Assembly: GCA_023145615.1 (NCBI GenBank)
Contig: JAGLDK010000009.1
Location: 1-35,630 of the forward strand
DNA: 35,630 nt
Origin: Ichthyobacteriaceae bacterium
GTDB taxonomy: Bacteria > Bacteroidota > Bacteroidia > Flavobacteriales > JADGDT01
Reading direction: 5' to 3'
Shown here: in pieces, positions 34,839-35,630 of the stretch
Numbering within the stretch: position 1 is the stretch's first letter
How the letters are laid out: each line of letters starts with the position of its first letter
Program-made: the position numbers and the translations under genes
Notes under the pieces: model-generated
What the model saw: only the letters and a program-made list of their open reading frames with translations
The model's database searches: none
What the model was told of the DNA's origin: nothing

Positions 34839-35501
34839 ATGAAAATAGATTTTAATAAACAAGATGGACTTGTGCCAGCAGTGGTTCAGGATGCCGAAAC
34901 TAATAAGGTTTTAATGTTGGCTTACATGAACGAGGATGCCTACAACAAAACTATTGATACTAAAATGGTTACCTTTTGGAGCAGAAGCCGAAACGAACTT
35001 TGGACTAAAGGAGAAACATCGGGTAATACAATGAAACTTGTTGATATTGCTGTTGATTGCGATAATGATACCCTTTTGGTAAAAGTAATTCCGGTAGGTC
35101 CGGTTTGTCATTTAGGATCTGATACTTGTTGGGACGAAACCAATTCTCGTTTTACAAAGCACGTTACACAAAGTGGAACCGAAATTGTAGATGATAATTC
35201 AGCAAACGAAGGAAAGGAAATAGGCGAATTTATTTCTCATTTAGAAGATGTAATAAAAGAGCGTAGAACTAATATGAGTGATAAATCATATGTAGCATCT
35301 CTATTTAAAAAAGGAATTAATAAAATTGCTCAGAAAGTTGGAGAAGAAGGTGTTGAGGTTGTTATTGAAGCAATGGACAACAACGATGATTTATTCTTAA
35401 ACGAAAATGCCGATTTACTTTTTCATCAATTAATTCTTTTACAAGCAAAAGGATATACTATGAAAGATGTAATTGAAGTGCTTAAAGGAAGAGAAAAATA
35501 A
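34839..35501 (+). CDS. hisIE: Bifunctional PR-AMP cyclohydrolase / PR-ATP pyrophosphatase
   Basis: This 220-residue fusion catalyses steps two and three. The N-terminal HisI domain (about 1-110) has AYMNEDAYNKTIDTKMVTFW, SRSRNELWTKGETSGN and the Zn/Mg motif VDCDNDTLLVKV, then VCHLGSDTCW. The C-terminal HisE domain (about 125-220) is an all-alpha MazG-like fold with GEFISHLEDVIKERR, KVGEEGVEVVIEAMDNNDD and ADLLFHQLILLQAKG. It is the last gene of the operon, followed at once by a terminator. Confidence 0.97.
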   Translation: MKIDFNKQDGLVPAVVQDAETNKVLMLAYMNEDAYNKTIDTKMVTFWSRSRNELWTKGETSGNTMKLVDIAVDCDNDTLLVKVIPVGPVCHLGSDTCWDETNSRFTKHVTQSGTEIVDDNSANEGKEIGEFISHLEDVIKERRTNMSDKSYVASLFKKGINKIAQKVGEEGVEVVIEAMDNNDDLFLNENADLLFHQLILLQAKGYTMKDVIEVLKGREK

Positions 35502-35504
35502 AAA

Positions 35505-35566
35505 AAAAGCATATTAATTATTGGTGGTTGTTTACTTAAATATACACCAATAACTAATATGCTTTT
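35505..35566 (+). terminator. Terminator of the his operon
   Basis: A 22-base arm (35505-35526) pairs with 35545-35566 with a single A/C mismatch. The core is AAAAGCATATTA with TAATATGCTTTT, and the loop is 18 bases. It begins 3 bases after the hisIE stop. Confidence 0.85.
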
Positions 35567-35573
35567 ATGAAAA

Positions 35574-35598
35574 AGAGCCAGAGTACTGGTCTGGCTCT
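35574..35598 (-). terminator. Terminator of a minus-strand gene beyond the window
   Basis: AGAGCCAGA (35574-35582) pairs with TCTGGCTCT (35590-35598) around a seven-base loop. On the minus strand a T run follows (plus A run 35570-35574). This suggests a convergent gene starts further right, outside the window. Confidence 0.7.
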
Positions 35599-35630
35599 AT
35601 TATCATGAAATAGTAAAAACTACAATCTAC

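Noticed and set aside
13653-35111. Open frames of 60-140 codons antisense or out of frame within core genes, such as 23121-23537, 28433-28804 and 17490-17813
   Set aside because: They lie wholly inside well-identified genes and their translations are low-complexity or Ser/Leu-rich shadows.
1-35630. CRISPR arrays, tRNA or rRNA genes, insertion sequences, phage genes
   Set aside because: No regularly spaced repeats, cloverleaf-like genes, transposase motifs or phage structural genes were seen by eye.

Overview
The window is chromosomal DNA from a strongly AT-rich member of the Bacteroidota, probably a marine or gut Bacteroidales/Marinilabiliales-type lineage (the rank below phylum is inference). 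Supporting signs are a type IX secretion/gliding lipoprotein of the PorW/SprE family, a DUF4270 lipoprotein, an ATP synthase operon without the beta and epsilon genes, an AtpB with an N-terminal extracytoplasmic extension, TAnnTTTG-like -7 promoter boxes, and almost no Shine-Dalgarno sequences.

Layout. 1-1260: two decayed genes with frameshifts and in-frame stops. 1605-3977 (minus): an envelope M23 peptidase followed by a GH3-family adenylating enzyme. 4577-13562 (plus): porW/sprE, a bactofilin, then atpZ, an AtpI-like membrane protein, atpB, atpE, atpF, atpH, atpA and atpG, closed by a strong terminator. 13653-14075 (minus): a small outer-membrane beta-barrel protein. 14749-16293 (plus): a BCCT betaine/choline-type transporter. 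16751-21309 (minus): glmS, a DUF4270 lipoprotein and a starch-synthase-like N-terminal domain protein. 21414-25697 (plus): panC, panD, a UPF0104/MprF-type membrane protein, a four-helix membrane protein and hflX. 25862-26698 (minus): an unrecognised membrane protein. 27120-27608 (plus): a DEDDh exonuclease. 27744-35501 (plus): a complete histidine operon hisGDCBHAF(IE) with a leader region.

How the parts work together. The eight his genes encode every step from PRPP and ATP to L-histidine. They are preceded by a short leader ORF with three His codons, which overlaps alternative RNA pairings that end in an intrinsic terminator. This is a textbook-like transcription attenuator, and it is the most interesting regulatory structure in the window. 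The atp genes supply all of F0 plus F1 alpha, gamma and delta; beta and epsilon must be encoded elsewhere. The M23 peptidase lies next to the porW-bactofilin pair, which fits a bactofilin/M23 envelope-morphogenesis module. PanC and PanD make pantothenate, and GlmS makes glucosamine-6-phosphate for the envelope.

Limits. All calls come from reading the sequence and from family knowledge; no search or folding program was run. Hairpins were found by eye and their stabilities are not computed.
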